Source of the DNA: Ignavibacteria bacterium
Lineage (GTDB): Bacteria > Bacteroidota > Ignavibacteria > OLB7
DNA length: 64,000 nt
Direction: 5' to 3'
Assembly (NCBI GenBank): GCA_020635205.1
Contig: JACKAE010000003.1
Coordinates: 1-64,000 of the forward strand
Shown here one piece after another: positions 1 to 9,202 of the stretch (position 1 is its first letter; each line of letters starts with the position of its first letter). Under the pieces are notes generated by a model. That model was not told the origin of the DNA. It searched no databases and saw only the letters and a program-made list of their open reading frames with translations. A program made the position numbers and the translations under genes.

Positions 1-34
<34 letters not shown>

Positions 35-157
35 AGATGCTTTCCTTTGAGAACTTTGTCAAGCATTTACTTCTCAAATGTTGTTCTCAGCTTTAAAATA
101 TCAGCACGCAAGCTACCCCCTCTTCTAATCCACAATCCCAAACCCACAATGTCCCTT

Positions 158-799
158 TCACCGTTCCGCCCACTCTGCAAGAATCACCTCCACCTCTGAT
201 TCTGAGAGGCTTGGCTCGTCGTACATGCCGGCCTTTAAACGTTGGCGTTTAATCTCGTAGAGGGAGACTGCGCAGGCAACGGAGATGTTGAGGCTTTCGG
301 CCAAGCCAGACATTGGAACGTGGAAATTACCGTCCGCTAAGGCTGATGCCTCTTCCGAGACACCATCTCGCTCGTTCCCAAACACGAGTGCAATTGGGGA
401 AGTTCCTTCAATCTTGTAGAGACTTACAGCTCCCTCGTTCAAGTCGGTTGCAAAAATCTTCACGCCAGCCTCTCGTAGCGTTTGATAGCACTCCTCAACC
501 GTTAGGTAGTACTTTAGGTCTGTCCACTTCCCCACACCCGTCGAACTCTTCTTGCCGATCTTCGGAAACTCTTCGCTGTTGTAGATAAGGTGGACAGTCC
601 CCACACCAACGGCATCACACGTGCGGAGAACCGCCGAGACGTTGTGGGGATCGTGAACATTCTCCAATATTATATGAAGATCGTACTGCCGCCTCTCAAT
701 CACTCTACGGAATTTCTCTATCCGCCTCCGCGTTCTCTTCGTTGCAGGGTCAATCTCAACCGAGCGGTCGAAACTCAGCCTCCTATTTACCTTCTTCAT
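158..799 (-). CDS. trmH: TrmH/SpoU-family RNA 2'-O-methyltransferase
   Basis: A 213-residue SPOUT-class methyltransferase. It probably transfers a methyl group from SAM to a ribose 2'-OH in RNA, most likely Gm18 of tRNA as in TrmH. All three SpoU motifs are visible: NVHDPHNVSAVLRT near residue 47, VFGNERDGVS near 139 and ESLNISVACAVSLYE near 167. I chose the ATG at 799 because GAGGAGG lies 7 bases upstream. An in-frame TTG at 805 would sit directly on that ribosome site. The gene directly follows relA/spoT, the same spoT-trmH order as in E. coli. The exact substrate nucleotide is inferred from family and synteny; another tRNA or rRNA site is possible. Confidence 0.93.
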   Translation of the reverse strand: MKKVNRRLSFDRSVEIDPATKRTRRRIEKFRRVIERRQYDLHIILENVHDPHNVSAVLRTCDAVGVGTVHLIYNSEEFPKIGKKSSTGVGKWTDLKYYLTVEECYQTLREAGVKIFATDLNEGAVSLYKIEGTSPIALVFGNERDGVSEEASALADGNFHVPMSGLAESLNISVACAVSLYEIKRQRLKAGMYDEPSLSESEVEVILAEWAER

Positions 800-801
800 G
801 C

Positions 802-3141
802 TCAATCCTCCTCGTCGAACCGCGCCTGATCGAATCTCTCGACGTGGTCAACGTTCGGTATCTTCTTCAAGCGCTCAATCAAGCGCCCTAAGTGTTCTGT
901 GTGGCGCACCAACACGGTGACAATTCCCTCGAAGAGAGAATCTTGCGACTCGATGTTCACACTTCGAATGTTCGTGCTCCGGTAGGAGACAATGGCGTGC
1001 GTAATATCGTTCAACATTCCGGGACGATCTTCCCCACTTACGCGAACGGCAGATATAAACTCGAACCCATCATCTTTCCCTGCCCAGTCCACATCAAGCG
1101 CACGCCCTCGTCCCTCCTTCTCTTCCAACATGTTGATAGCATTCGGACAAGTTGTCCGGTGGATCGTCACTCCCTTACCGGTCTTGATAAATCCAACTAC
1201 CTGATCGCCCGGAATGGGATTGCAACAGCGGGCGTAGTGATACTTCATCCCGATAATCCCACCATCCACCAATATGCCGTCAGCAGCACTCTTGCGGGCT
1301 TCATCTACAAACCGGTCGTATGAAATCTTCCCCGCATTCTGGTCATCTTTCGATGAAGGTTCCTTTAAGTAGGCAACAACCATCGCCACGGCTTCTTCTG
1401 GGGAGAATTTCCCAGCACCGATATCGTAGAAGAAGTCAATCCGGTTTTCATACTTCAGGCCGTGCGAAACACGCTCCAGATCGTCGTCGTTAATGTGAAG
1501 CTTCTCTTTCTTGGCTCGCTTTTGCCACGCTTCTTTCCCCTGCTGGATCAACGTTCTCCGCTGTTCGTTCATCCAACGACGAACGCCACTCCGAGCCTTG
1601 TGCGTGGCGGCAAACTTCTCCCAATCAGCACTCGGCGTCTGATTTTTGGAAGTCAAAATCTCAACCTGGTCGCCGGAACGAAGCACCATATCTAACGGCA
1701 CAATTTTGCCGTTCACTTTCGCCCCAATACAGTGAAATCCAACCTCAGAGTGAATTTCGTAGGCAAAGTCAATTGGGGTAGAACCTTTGGGGAGAATGCG
1801 GAGTTCCCCTTTCGGGGTGAAGACGTAAATTTCGTCTTGGAAAAGGTTGAGACGGAAACTCTCCATCACCTCGTGCGGTGCTTCCTCGGCTTCGGCTCGC
1901 TCGAAAACATCCCGAATCCACTCTGCCCACTCCTCAAGCTGCCGATCTTCTCGCCATATATTCAAGGAACGCTCCTTGTAGACAAAGTGGGCGGCAACTC
2001 CCTTCTCTGCTATCTCGTGCATCCCCTTTGTCCTGATCTGCACCTCTATCCGTCTACCGTCCGGACCAATTACTGTTGTGTGGATCGACTGGTAGCCATT
2101 CTTCTTCGGAACGGAGATATAGTTCTTGAATCGCTCGGGAACTGGAGTGTAGATTTCGGAGACGATGCCGTAGACGGTAAAGCAGTCGTTTGGGTTGACG
2201 GTGTCGAGAATCACGCGGATTGCCACAAGGTCGTGAATTTCATCGACCGTCTTGTTCTGCACTCGCATCTTATTGTAGATCGAGAAGAGATGTTTGGCTC
2301 TCCCCTCAATCTCGAAGGTCATATTCTCCTCTTCTAACCGATCACGAATTGGCTGAATCGCCTGCTCGATATATGCTTCCCGCTCCTTCCGCTTTGTCTT
2401 CAGTGCCCGCTTTAACTGGTCGTATCCTTCTGGATTTAAATACTTGAAGGAGAGGTCTTCCAGCTCCCACTTCAGGTTTCCAAGACCGAACCGATGGGCA
2501 AATGGGGCGTAGATGTCGAGTGTCTCACGAGCCATCCGCTTCTGCTTCTGAGGCGATAGGAAGGTGAGCGTTCGCATGTTGTGAAGCCGGTCGGCAAACT
2601 TTACCAGAATAACGCGAACGTCATTTACCATCGAGAGGAGAAGTTTTCGATAGCTTGCAGCCTGGGTCACCTCGTGACTGTTGAAGACGCCCGTAATCTT
2701 CGTCACTCCGTCGACAATCTCCGCCACGTCCGGACCGAACTCTTCGCGTATATCGTCAATGGTAAACTCGGTATCCTCAACAACATCGTGGAGGAGCGCC
2801 GCCGCAATCGAAACGTCGTCGAGAGGGATTTCGCGAGCCAAAATTAGAGCTACTTCGTGCGGGTGGGTGTAGTACGGCTCCCCCGAAGCTCGGGCAGTAT
2901 TCTTGTGTGCATCGTAGCAGAGGTAGAGAGCACGAGTAATCATCGACTCGTTGCAGGAACGGAGGTTGTTACGACACGCCTCCAACAGTGCAGCAAGTCG
3001 AGTCCTGAACTCCTCACGGTGATCTAAGTGAATCGAGTCCACCCGCTCAGTAAGGTTCGAGCGAGTCCCCTTCGCACTCTTGGCAGAGCCATTCACTCCA
3101 TTCTGGTTGGCGGATGCGGTATGTGTTTTTATCTCTTTCAC
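802..3141 (-). CDS. Bifunctional (p)ppGpp synthetase/hydrolase, RelA/SpoT (Rel) family
   Basis: 779 residues, full length for long RSH proteins, which make and degrade the stringent-response alarmone (p)ppGpp. Domains in order: an HD hydrolase with intact ALLHDVVEDT near residues 115-124; the synthetase with RFKNYISVPKKNGYQSIHTT near 340; a TGS domain at about 445-505 (DEIYVFTPKGELRILPKG); a Cys-rich region (YARCCNPIPGD) near 640; and a C-terminal ACT domain. Both catalytic halves look intact, so I call it bifunctional. The start is a GTG whose first bases overlap the stop of a small upstream frame (GTGA). It is followed by trmH after 2 bases. No Shine-Dalgarno sequence is obvious, which fits coupling to the small frame. 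Confidence 0.95.
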   Translation of the reverse strand: MKEIKTHTASANQNGVNGSAKSAKGTRSNLTERVDSIHLDHREEFRTRLAALLEACRNNLRSCNESMITRALYLCYDAHKNTARASGEPYYTHPHEVALILAREIPLDDVSIAAALLHDVVEDTEFTIDDIREEFGPDVAEIVDGVTKITGVFNSHEVTQAASYRKLLLSMVNDVRVILVKFADRLHNMRTLTFLSPQKQKRMARETLDIYAPFAHRFGLGNLKWELEDLSFKYLNPEGYDQLKRALKTKRKEREAYIEQAIQPIRDRLEEENMTFEIEGRAKHLFSIYNKMRVQNKTVDEIHDLVAIRVILDTVNPNDCFTVYGIVSEIYTPVPERFKNYISVPKKNGYQSIHTTVIGPDGRRIEVQIRTKGMHEIAEKGVAAHFVYKERSLNIWREDRQLEEWAEWIRDVFERAEAEEAPHEVMESFRLNLFQDEIYVFTPKGELRILPKGSTPIDFAYEIHSEVGFHCIGAKVNGKIVPLDMVLRSGDQVEILTSKNQTPSADWEKFAATHKARSGVRRWMNEQRRTLIQQGKEAWQKRAKKEKLHINDDDLERVSHGLKYENRIDFFYDIGAGKFSPEEAVAMVVAYLKEPSSKDDQNAGKISYDRFVDEARKSAADGILVDGGIIGMKYHYARCCNPIPGDQVVGFIKTGKGVTIHRTTCPNAINMLEEKEGRGRALDVDWAGKDDGFEFISAVRVSGEDRPGMLNDITHAIVSYRSTNIRSVNIESQDSLFEGIVTVLVRHTEHLGRLIERLKKIPNVDHVERFDQARFDEED

Positions 3142-3284
3142 ATGGTATCTATTACGTCATCGAACGTGGATTCCACTATTGTAGGTTCCACTATTTGCAG
3201 GGCTTCGGTGAAGTTTACCTCTATGCGGGCAGCGGAGTATTGGAGGTTCCCGAAACAGTAGTCCGCAACACGCTCGCTACCCAC
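3138..3284 (-). CDS. Possible 48-residue small protein upstream of relA/spoT
   Basis: An open frame with GTG start ends in a TGA that overlaps the GTG start of relA/spoT by 4 bases, an arrangement typical of translationally coupled genes. An AGG stands 8 bases before the proposed start. The peptide has ordinary composition (for example NLQYSAARIEVNFTEAL) and an acidic C-terminus. In E. coli the gene before spoT is rpoZ, but I see no RpoZ (omega) features here. I do not recognise the family. Shortness and the lack of an ATG make this uncertain; it could simply be leader sequence. Confidence 0.35.
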   Translation of the reverse strand: MGSERVADYCFGNLQYSAARIEVNFTEALQIVEPTIVESTFDDVIDTM

Positions 3285-3324
3285 TGGAGTAACCTGCCAT
3301 GCTTCTCACTCTCGGTTCACCTTT

Positions 3325-3366
3325 CTACTATCTGCTAACTACTCTCTACTAACTGCTATCATCTAA
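3325..3366. repeat. Degenerate 7-bp periodic tract (CTRCTAN)
   Basis: Reading in 7-base steps from 3325 gives CTACTAT, CTGCTAA, CTACTCT, CTACTAA, CTGCTAT, then CATCTAA. The tract runs directly into the stop codon of the M32 carboxypeptidase gene. It resembles the other heptamer arrays of the window in period but not in sequence. Confidence 0.7.
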
Positions 3367-4883
3367 TAATAAACGCGATCAATCTTCCCCTCGATATACT
3401 CGAGGAACGCACTTTCACTTAACGGTTCACCACAGATTTCCATTGTTAGTTCTGAAGGAGATTTTGCCTTCCCCCAACGGTGGATGTGCGTTCGCAGCCA
3501 ACCGAGTATCTCCCCAAATTCTCCACGCTCTATCTGCCCGTAGTAGTCGGGAATATCTTTGAGCATCACGCGCTGGAACATGGCAGCGTAGAGTTTCCCG
3601 AGTGAGTAGCTTGGGAAGTAGCCCTGACCACCAAACGACCAGTGGACATCTTGCAAACAGCCCTCGGCGTCGTTTGCCGGAACAATCCCGAGGTATTCTT
3701 CCATCTTCGCATTCCAAACTTCAGGGATATGGTCAACTTCAAGCCGCCCGTTAATCAGGTCATCCTCAATCTCAAATCGAAGAATGATGTGAAGGTTGTA
3801 GGTGAGTTCATCGGCTTCAACGCGAATCATGCTCGGCTTCATCACGTTGACGATTCGGAAGAACTCTTCAGCAGAAATCGATGAAAGACGATCTGGGAAT
3901 GTTGACTGAAGTGCCGGATAAGCCCAGCGCCAAAACTCAGGACTTCGACCAATCATGTTTTCCCAGAAGAGAGATTGGGATTCATGAATGCCCATCGACG
4001 TTCCCTCGGCCAAAGGTGTCCGGGTATACTGTCGGTCGATCCCCTGCTCGTACATCCCGTGCCCCGCTTCGTGAATTAACCCGAAGAGACAGCTTCGCAG
4101 ATCATCTTCGTAAACGCGCGTTGTAAGGCGAACATCCCGAATACCAAACGATGTACAGAATGGGTGGGCAGAAAGGTCGACCCGACCATCAGTAAAGTTA
4201 AAACCGATCTGCTTGATCGTATCCTTCGCAAACGCAACCTGCTTTTCCGCACCGAACTGCGTGAAGAGAATATCATCCGAAACCGGATTTGGCGAAGCGT
4301 TGATTTTATCGAGAAGACGCACAGTGCCCGCTTTCAAACGATCGAACACCGGACGGAGCTGGGCTGCGGTCATCCCTGGTTCGTAAAGGTCGATCAACGC
4401 ATCGTAGGGATTCTCAGCAAAGCCTATATAGTCAGCATGACGCCGTTTTATGTCGATAATCCGGGCAAGGTCATCTCGAAAAATTGAGAAGTCGGCTGCC
4501 ATCCGCCCTCTTTTCCACGACTGCTGCGCGAGCGATGTCACCTTGGACATTTCGCGAACGAAGGCCTCCGGCAGCTTCACCGCTTGCTCCCTATTCCTGA
4601 TAATCTCACGGAGGGTTGCCCGCTGCCACTCCTCCAGTTCTCCCTCCGATCCGTTCGAGCCAAGTTGATCGATGAGCGTTCCTATTTCATCTGAGGTCAT
4701 CATCTGGTGGATCAGCGCTTGCAACGTTGATAGCTGTTCAGCCCGCTCCTCGGCTGCACCATCTGGCATATATGTTTCCTGATCCCAGCCCAATACTGCC
4801 GATGCTGAGGAAAGGTCGCTAACCGTCTTCGCTGTTTGCAGCAGGCGGTTAAACGTGTCGAGAGTTTGCGTTGAAGAATTCAT
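3363..4883 (-). CDS. M32-family carboxypeptidase (thermostable carboxypeptidase 1 type)
   Basis: A 506-residue cytoplasmic zinc metallocarboxypeptidase of family M32, which removes C-terminal residues with broad specificity. The family landmarks are present: GWDQETYMP near residue 32, the zinc site HEAGH near 270 in GLIHEAGHGMYEQG, and the GIHESQSLFWEN segment that supplies the third ligand. Length matches the family (about 500). The open frame extends 51 codons further upstream, but that extension is hydrophobic/basic, unlike the family, and overlaps the neighbouring gene, so I use the ATG at 4883. No strong ribosome-binding site is visible. It follows the DUF2851 gene on the same strand after a 139-base gap. 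Confidence 0.93.
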   Translation of the reverse strand: MNSSTQTLDTFNRLLQTAKTVSDLSSASAVLGWDQETYMPDGAAEERAEQLSTLQALIHQMMTSDEIGTLIDQLGSNGSEGELEEWQRATLREIIRNREQAVKLPEAFVREMSKVTSLAQQSWKRGRMAADFSIFRDDLARIIDIKRRHADYIGFAENPYDALIDLYEPGMTAAQLRPVFDRLKAGTVRLLDKINASPNPVSDDILFTQFGAEKQVAFAKDTIKQIGFNFTDGRVDLSAHPFCTSFGIRDVRLTTRVYEDDLRSCLFGLIHEAGHGMYEQGIDRQYTRTPLAEGTSMGIHESQSLFWENMIGRSPEFWRWAYPALQSTFPDRLSSISAEEFFRIVNVMKPSMIRVEADELTYNLHIILRFEIEDDLINGRLEVDHIPEVWNAKMEEYLGIVPANDAEGCLQDVHWSFGGQGYFPSYSLGKLYAAMFQRVMLKDIPDYYGQIERGEFGEILGWLRTHIHRWGKAKSPSELTMEICGEPLSESAFLEYIEGKIDRVYY

Positions 4884-5022
4884 GCGTGACTTAATTGAAA
4901 TCGTTCTTCTCAATTTTTTTGATCGTTGCTGAATAATAATCAAAAGGAGATCAGAAAAGAAGAGAGGAACGAAAAGAGATGTGTGTTCATCAGTTTTGGA
5001 GAAAAAATCTACTCCAATCTGC

Positions 5023-6231
5023 TCACTCTTCGGCAACCATCGAAAGATTCGATTTATCAGGATTCAGAAATCTTTGGAAGAACTCAATCCCACCCTGCTG
5101 GAAAAATGCTCCCTGCAAAGCCCCCTCAACCATTAGGTGTTGCTCTACACTCCTGAGCACGTTGTTTTCACTAAGAGATGGAGCGTTTCGATAGCAGAGG
5201 CAAGCCCCCTCGATCAAATCTACCTCATCCTGCAAAACGCCAGCGGCAAGCGCAGTTGGAAGCAGAGCATTTACTACTATCTCGTCGGCACGGGAGTTCC
5301 CGACTAACATCTCCTTTCCAAACGGTACTAAAAAGAGTTGCCGCATTGTTTTGTGATCTCTTCTCTCCCGGAGGTTTTGGAATGCCTCTTCGAGTAGGGT
5401 TCCGTTGAAAAGATCAAACGTCAGTTTCGCCCCAGCCCAAACGCGACGCTCGGGAGCATTTGCCGGACGACCACGGAAATTCCAACCTGGGTCAACTTCA
5501 TGCAGGTACTCCTCGGGTAAAATCCCCCGCAACCTGCCATTAGCCAACGTATCGGCAGCCACGCGGGCTAATCGCTCAACAGGTAGAGCGGAGAAGGAGA
5601 GGACAGAACCAAGCACCTGGTCGAAATCTGCACCTAAAATTCTCTGCCGATTGGCAAAGACTCGCTCGGCAAGTCGCTTCATAGGAAGTCGGTTGGCACT
5701 GTATCCAAGCGAGTCGAAGAGACGAATCAGGAACTCTCGTTCAATCTGATCCTTCCCCTGTAAGTGAGGCTCCCGACGAATTGCCTCGGTTGCACGGCGA
5801 AGAAACCTATGCCACGAAAGCTCTGCAAGAAGTGGAAGTGGATTACTACTGGAACTATTTTCGGGAACTTTTCCCCTCCCGACTTCCGAGAGTTGATCGA
5901 TCCCGATTGTTGGGATACTCAGCCGCACGTTTACCGGGTCAGGAACTTCAGCAAGCACGTGTAGAATAACCGACTCGTATGCCGAGTCATGCTGGTGGTT
6001 GTGGGCAAACCAGTCTGACTCACGCAAGTGCATCTCAACGTGACCAACAGTAAGGTTCCCGTCGATCAGGAGGACAGCGTTGAGGAAGTCTGGACCGCTT
6101 GATCGGTTCCGCTGGCCGGGTGAAATAACAGTAACAGGCGTTCCGTGCAATGTCTTGAACTGAACACCCGGCTCGCAATTTTCATTCCAGAGAGTGTAGA
6201 GTTCGGCTTCAGATTGTATTGGTGAAGGCAT
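5023..6231 (-). CDS. DUF2851 family protein
   Basis: A 402-residue protein of the uncharacterised DUF2851 family, common in Bacteroidota and relatives. Recognisable features are the N-terminal LYTLWNENCEPG, the conserved GPDFLNAVLLIDG and GHVEMHLRESDWFAHNH stretches around residues 45-80, and SAYESVILHV after them. The acidic and histidine residues in this region look like a possible metal or nuclease centre, but that is inference and no activity is established. No signal peptide or membrane segment is seen. The ATG at 6231 (MPSPIQ) fits the family better than the upstream in-frame ATG at 6279. Confidence 0.85.
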   Translation of the reverse strand: MPSPIQSEAELYTLWNENCEPGVQFKTLHGTPVTVISPGQRNRSSGPDFLNAVLLIDGNLTVGHVEMHLRESDWFAHNHQHDSAYESVILHVLAEVPDPVNVRLSIPTIGIDQLSEVGRGKVPENSSSSNPLPLLAELSWHRFLRRATEAIRREPHLQGKDQIEREFLIRLFDSLGYSANRLPMKRLAERVFANRQRILGADFDQVLGSVLSFSALPVERLARVAADTLANGRLRGILPEEYLHEVDPGWNFRGRPANAPERRVWAGAKLTFDLFNGTLLEEAFQNLRERRDHKTMRQLFLVPFGKEMLVGNSRADEIVVNALLPTALAAGVLQDEVDLIEGACLCYRNAPSLSENNVLRSVEQHLMVEGALQGAFFQQGGIEFFQRFLNPDKSNLSMVAEE

Positions 6232-6332
6232 GGTGATATTAATTGGATGATATGAGTGCCCCCTCGCTATGTTGTTCAATCTATGCCATTACGTTAGGGA
6301 TACCACTTAACGCATGCTATAGGATTAGTATT

Positions 6333-6363
6333 CCCTTGGTGTTTCTTTGTGCCCTTGGTATTG
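6333..6363 (-). repeat. Dispersed CACCAAG-type intergenic repeat, copy 1
   Basis: The plus strand reads CCCTTGGTGTTTCTTTGTG and continues CCCTTGGTATTG; the minus strand therefore carries the CACCAAG/ACAAAG phrase found at four more intergenic sites in this window. It lies in the 285-base gap between the DUF2851 gene and pyrF. I see nothing else identifiable in that gap; a short open frame across it has no coding signal. Confidence 0.7.
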
Positions 6364-6516
6364 ATTCTCTTACAGTCAGCACTTCTTGAAAAACTACGAA
6401 CAACTATCAAGTCAGGATCACTGACTCTAAAATGTCCAATAGGCAGAACGGCTTTGCCCGGAATGTTCGGGTATCTTCCACACAAATCTGTCCGATACCA
6501 TCGAGTTGAGCTACCG

Positions 6517-7350
6517 TCACGACTGATCTGGAGCAACGCGCTCGTCGGGATCACCCACACTCAACTCGGCAACAAACTTCAACGCAGCCTCACGAGCCTG
6601 CTCGGCAAAATCTTCTCCCGATCCAGCTTTGCTAATCCCTCGCGACACGTTGACGAAGGCAACGCCACCGTTATTTGCGTGAACAGTACCTTGCGTATCC
6701 CCCCCCTGCGCTCCAATTCCAGGAATCAACAGTGGGATATTTCCTCCAACTCGCCGCCGCACTTCACCCAATTCATTTGGGTGGGTGGCCCCCACAACAA
6801 AGCCAAGTTGATCGGCATCGCCGAAGGCTTCGAGGCACTGGTCAATCACGTGAACGTATAAGGGTTTCCCTTGCGTGACGAGGTGTTGGAACTGCTTTGA
6901 ACCAGGGTTCGAGGTTAGCGCGAGAACGAAGACGCAGTTTGCTCCAAACTGAAAGTAGGTCTCAATCGTATCGGTTCCCATGTAGGGGTTAACAGTTACT
7001 GCATCAAATCCCCAGACGTCGAAGAGTGCTTTTGCGTAGTGGTTGGCGGTGTTCCCAATGTCCCCCCGCTTTGCATCACCAATCCGGATTACCCCTTCCG
7101 GGATAGCATCCATTGTCCCCTCTAACGCCTCAAGTCCTCTCTTCCCATCACTCTCGTAGAAGGCAAGGTTCATCTTATAGGAAGAACAGATATCGCTGGT
7201 TGCCTCGACAATCGCACGGTTGAAGGCGAGGATAGGATTTGTCTCCCCTTTCAGGTGCTCTGGTATCCAAGCTGGATCGGTGTCGAGTCCTACACAAAGT
7301 CTGGTTCTACTCTTCTCGAGAATTGTGCTGTAGCGTTCGTTGAACGTCAT
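6517..7350 (-). CDS. pyrF: Orotidine 5'-phosphate decarboxylase (type 2)
   Basis: 277 residues, the length of the type 2 PyrF group (the E. coli type is about 240). It decarboxylates OMP to UMP, the last step of de novo pyrimidine synthesis. The catalytic Asp-Lys-Asp motif is intact in IGDAKRGDIGNTANHYAKA near residue 92. The N-terminal substrate motif CVGLDTDPAWIP and the C-terminal phosphate-binding LIPGIGAQGGD are also present. ATG start; no clear ribosome-binding site. No other pyrimidine gene lies nearby. The product is soluble and cytoplasmic. Confidence 0.95.
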   Translation of the reverse strand: MTFNERYSTILEKSRTRLCVGLDTDPAWIPEHLKGETNPILAFNRAIVEATSDICSSYKMNLAFYESDGKRGLEALEGTMDAIPEGVIRIGDAKRGDIGNTANHYAKALFDVWGFDAVTVNPYMGTDTIETYFQFGANCVFVLALTSNPGSKQFQHLVTQGKPLYVHVIDQCLEAFGDADQLGFVVGATHPNELGEVRRRVGGNIPLLIPGIGAQGGDTQGTVHANNGGVAFVNVSRGISKAGSGEDFAEQAREAALKFVAELSVGDPDERVAPDQS

Positions 7351-7414
7351 GAATCTGTTTGATGTTTAAAAATTACTCTATGAATTCAGTATAGTCAGAC
7401 AAAATTTTAAGGAA

Positions 7415-8215
7415 CTATCTCATGCTTCTCAACATACTGCGATAGTTGCTGGTCATCAGGTTGTCTTCTGTTGGTGCTGGCGTCTGGTTCTCTTTCATCA
7501 ACTTCTCCATGTTCGCCACACGATCTTCTGGAGCGGGGTGGGTGGAGAGCCAAGCCTCGAAGAAGGCAGTCCCTCTTTTCTGCTGGTCGAGCATCTTTTG
7601 AAAGAAGAGTTTGATTCCTCCCGGCCACCAGGATGTGGATCGCAAGTAGGTAAACCCTTTCGTGTCGGCCTCAAGCTCATCCTCACGACTGTTTGCCAAG
7701 CTGGCTAATAAGTTTGCAGAACTTGCGGCAATCTTTGCAACCTCGGAAGGGTTACTTCCGAGCGCAATAGAGAGACCTGTTGAGGCGATGTTATCGCGGG
7801 TCATATGCTCGGTTCCGTGTCGCTCTTCGGCGTGGGCAATTTCGTGAGCCAGAACTCCGGCAAGCATCGCCTCGTTCTCACAAAACCTTAACAGCCCGGT
7901 GTAGACGTAGATATAGCCCCCCGGCGTTGCAAATGCGTTCACCGTTCGGTCATCGTTTATCATCGTCACCTTGTAGGCGAAGGTTCCCTTGTATTTAACT
8001 TCAGGTGATCGAACGATCGTGTTGACGATATTCTGCACATAGCTGCGCACCTGTTCGTTGTTGTAGGGTGGATATTCTTTCGGAGCTGCTTTGATCTCCC
8101 TATCAATATCATCCCCAAGCTGACGATCTTGTTGGATCGTATAGAAGTTTGCTCCGCAGGCAATTCCGATCAGGGAGATAAGTAGGTAGACCGGGTTGAA
8201 AAATTTGTTTCTCAT
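7415..8215 (-). CDS. M48-family metalloprotease, probable lipoprotein
   Basis: About 266 residues. An N-terminal hydrophobic signal (NPVYLLISLIGIAC) ends in a lipobox-like G-I-A-C, suggesting a lipid-anchored periplasmic protein. The zinc-protease centre is LAHEIAHAEERHG near residue 125, with the downstream glutamate ligand in SREDELEADTKGF. This matches the BepA/LoiP-like M48 group, which handles outer-membrane protein quality control, though without the TPR domain of BepA. The ATG at 8215 gives the basic MRNK start of a signal peptide and has a GGA six bases upstream; an in-frame ATG at 8230 adds five residues. The specific role is inferred from the family. Confidence 0.88.
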   Translation of the reverse strand: MRNKFFNPVYLLISLIGIACGANFYTIQQDRQLGDDIDREIKAAPKEYPPYNNEQVRSYVQNIVNTIVRSPEVKYKGTFAYKVTMINDDRTVNAFATPGGYIYVYTGLLRFCENEAMLAGVLAHEIAHAEERHGTEHMTRDNIASTGLSIALGSNPSEVAKIAASSANLLASLANSREDELEADTKGFTYLRSTSWWPGGIKLFFQKMLDQQKRGTAFFEAWLSTHPAPEDRVANMEKLMKENQTPAPTEDNLMTSNYRSMLRSMR

Positions 8216-8296
8216 TGCAGTTCCATCCATAGTTCGTTGCCGTAAATGTTCTGTGCGATGTTACGCAAGAGTGATTGAGTGAGCAAAAAAAATCGT

Positions 8297-9055
8297 TTAG
8301 GTAAAGATCAACTCATCGTATTCTACGTTCACCAACGAGAGGCCAACCGCAGGGACTGCCATGCTCTGCAACCCTCTGTCGGCAGCCTTCAGTAGTTCTA
8401 ACAACTCAGTGGCAATTCGGCTACCCCTCCCAACATCATACTGAAATCCAACCATCAGCCGAACCATTCCATAGAGGAACCTATTGGCCGTGACGTAAAA
8501 GTCGAGTTGCTCTCCACTCTCCACCCACTCGGCTCGATAGACTTCACAGATTGGGTTCGGAGTATCAGGGTTGTGCTTAGAGAGCGTTGTATAGTCGTGA
8601 GTTCCTAAAAGAAGTTGAGCGGCAACCCGCATTGCCTCGACATTAAGTTCCAGCGGGAGATGCCAGGCATAACGGGCAAGGAATGGATTTGGAGTAGTGA
8701 TAATGCGATAGCGATAACTCCGCCTACGAGCCGAGTAGCGAGCGTGGAAGTTGTTGGGAACGGTCTGGAGATTGGAGATAACGAGGTCGGCAGGGGACAT
8801 CTTCCTGAGAGTATAGAGCAGTTCAGAATCATCATATCGAATTTCTACCTCGGCGTGGGCTACTTGCCCTTCCGCGTGAACGCCAGAATCAGTGCGCCCA
8901 GCACCCACAACTGCTACTGGACGATTACTGTTCAACCGTGAGAGCATCTCTTCGATCACTCCTTGAACAGTTCTGCCAGTTGCCTGGCGTTGCCACCCTA
9001 AGAAATCCGTTCCGTCGTAGGCAACTCTGAATGCTATCCTCCTTTTCTCACCCAA
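8297..9055 (-). CDS. truA: tRNA pseudouridine synthase A
   Basis: 252 residues. It converts U38-U40 of tRNA anticodon stems to pseudouridine. The catalytic aspartate lies in GAGRTDSGVHAEGQVAH near residue 52; the N-terminal AYDGTDFLGWQRQ and the C-terminal FLYGMVRLMVG are typical of TruA. The only in-frame start before the conserved core is TTG at 9055, preceded by AGGA at 7 bases, so a TTG start is likely. It lies between the M48 protease and rpmF; a bidirectional-looking hairpin separates it from rpmF. Confidence 0.95.
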   Translation of the reverse strand: MGEKRRIAFRVAYDGTDFLGWQRQATGRTVQGVIEEMLSRLNSNRPVAVVGAGRTDSGVHAEGQVAHAEVEIRYDDSELLYTLRKMSPADLVISNLQTVPNNFHARYSARRRSYRYRIITTPNPFLARYAWHLPLELNVEAMRVAAQLLLGTHDYTTLSKHNPDTPNPICEVYRAEWVESGEQLDFYVTANRFLYGMVRLMVGFQYDVGRGSRIATELLELLKAADRGLQSMAVPAVGLSLVNVEYDELIFT

Positions 9056-9142
9056 CCTTTTATCCTATTACTTCGATGATTCGTATTACTCCCCGTTCTC
9101 CCTGAACCCTATCCTGTCGCAAAAATCTCGCGTCGACAAAAA

Positions 9143-9180
9143 TAAAAAAGGTGCAGCCTCAAGAAGAGACTGCACCTTTT
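9143..9180 (-). terminator. Rho-independent terminator of the yceD-rpmF unit
   Basis: A 7-bp stem (GGTGCAG at 9150-9156 pairs with CTGCACC at 9170-9176) has a 13-base loop. On the minus strand it is followed by a run of T residues, just after the rpmF stop. On the plus strand it is followed by TTTT too, so it may work both ways. Confidence 0.85.
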
Positions 9181-9202
9181 ATCTGATAGAGAACTACTCG
9201 GC

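Noticed and set aside
800..805. TTG start for trmH at 805
   Set aside because: It would lie one base after the AGGAGG site; the ATG at 799 has correct spacing.
3138..3284. rpoZ (omega subunit) in front of relA/spoT as in E. coli
   Set aside because: The peptide shows no omega-like features such as the usual AxxRARQ stretch.
4884..5036. 51-codon extension of the M32 carboxypeptidase
   Set aside because: It overlaps the DUF2851 gene end, has a hydrophobic/basic composition unlike the family, and length without it matches M32 enzymes.
6294..6560. 88-residue minus-strand open frame
   Set aside because: It spans the gap with the CACCAAG-type repeat and enters the 3' end of pyrF; no recognisable domain or ribosome-binding site.
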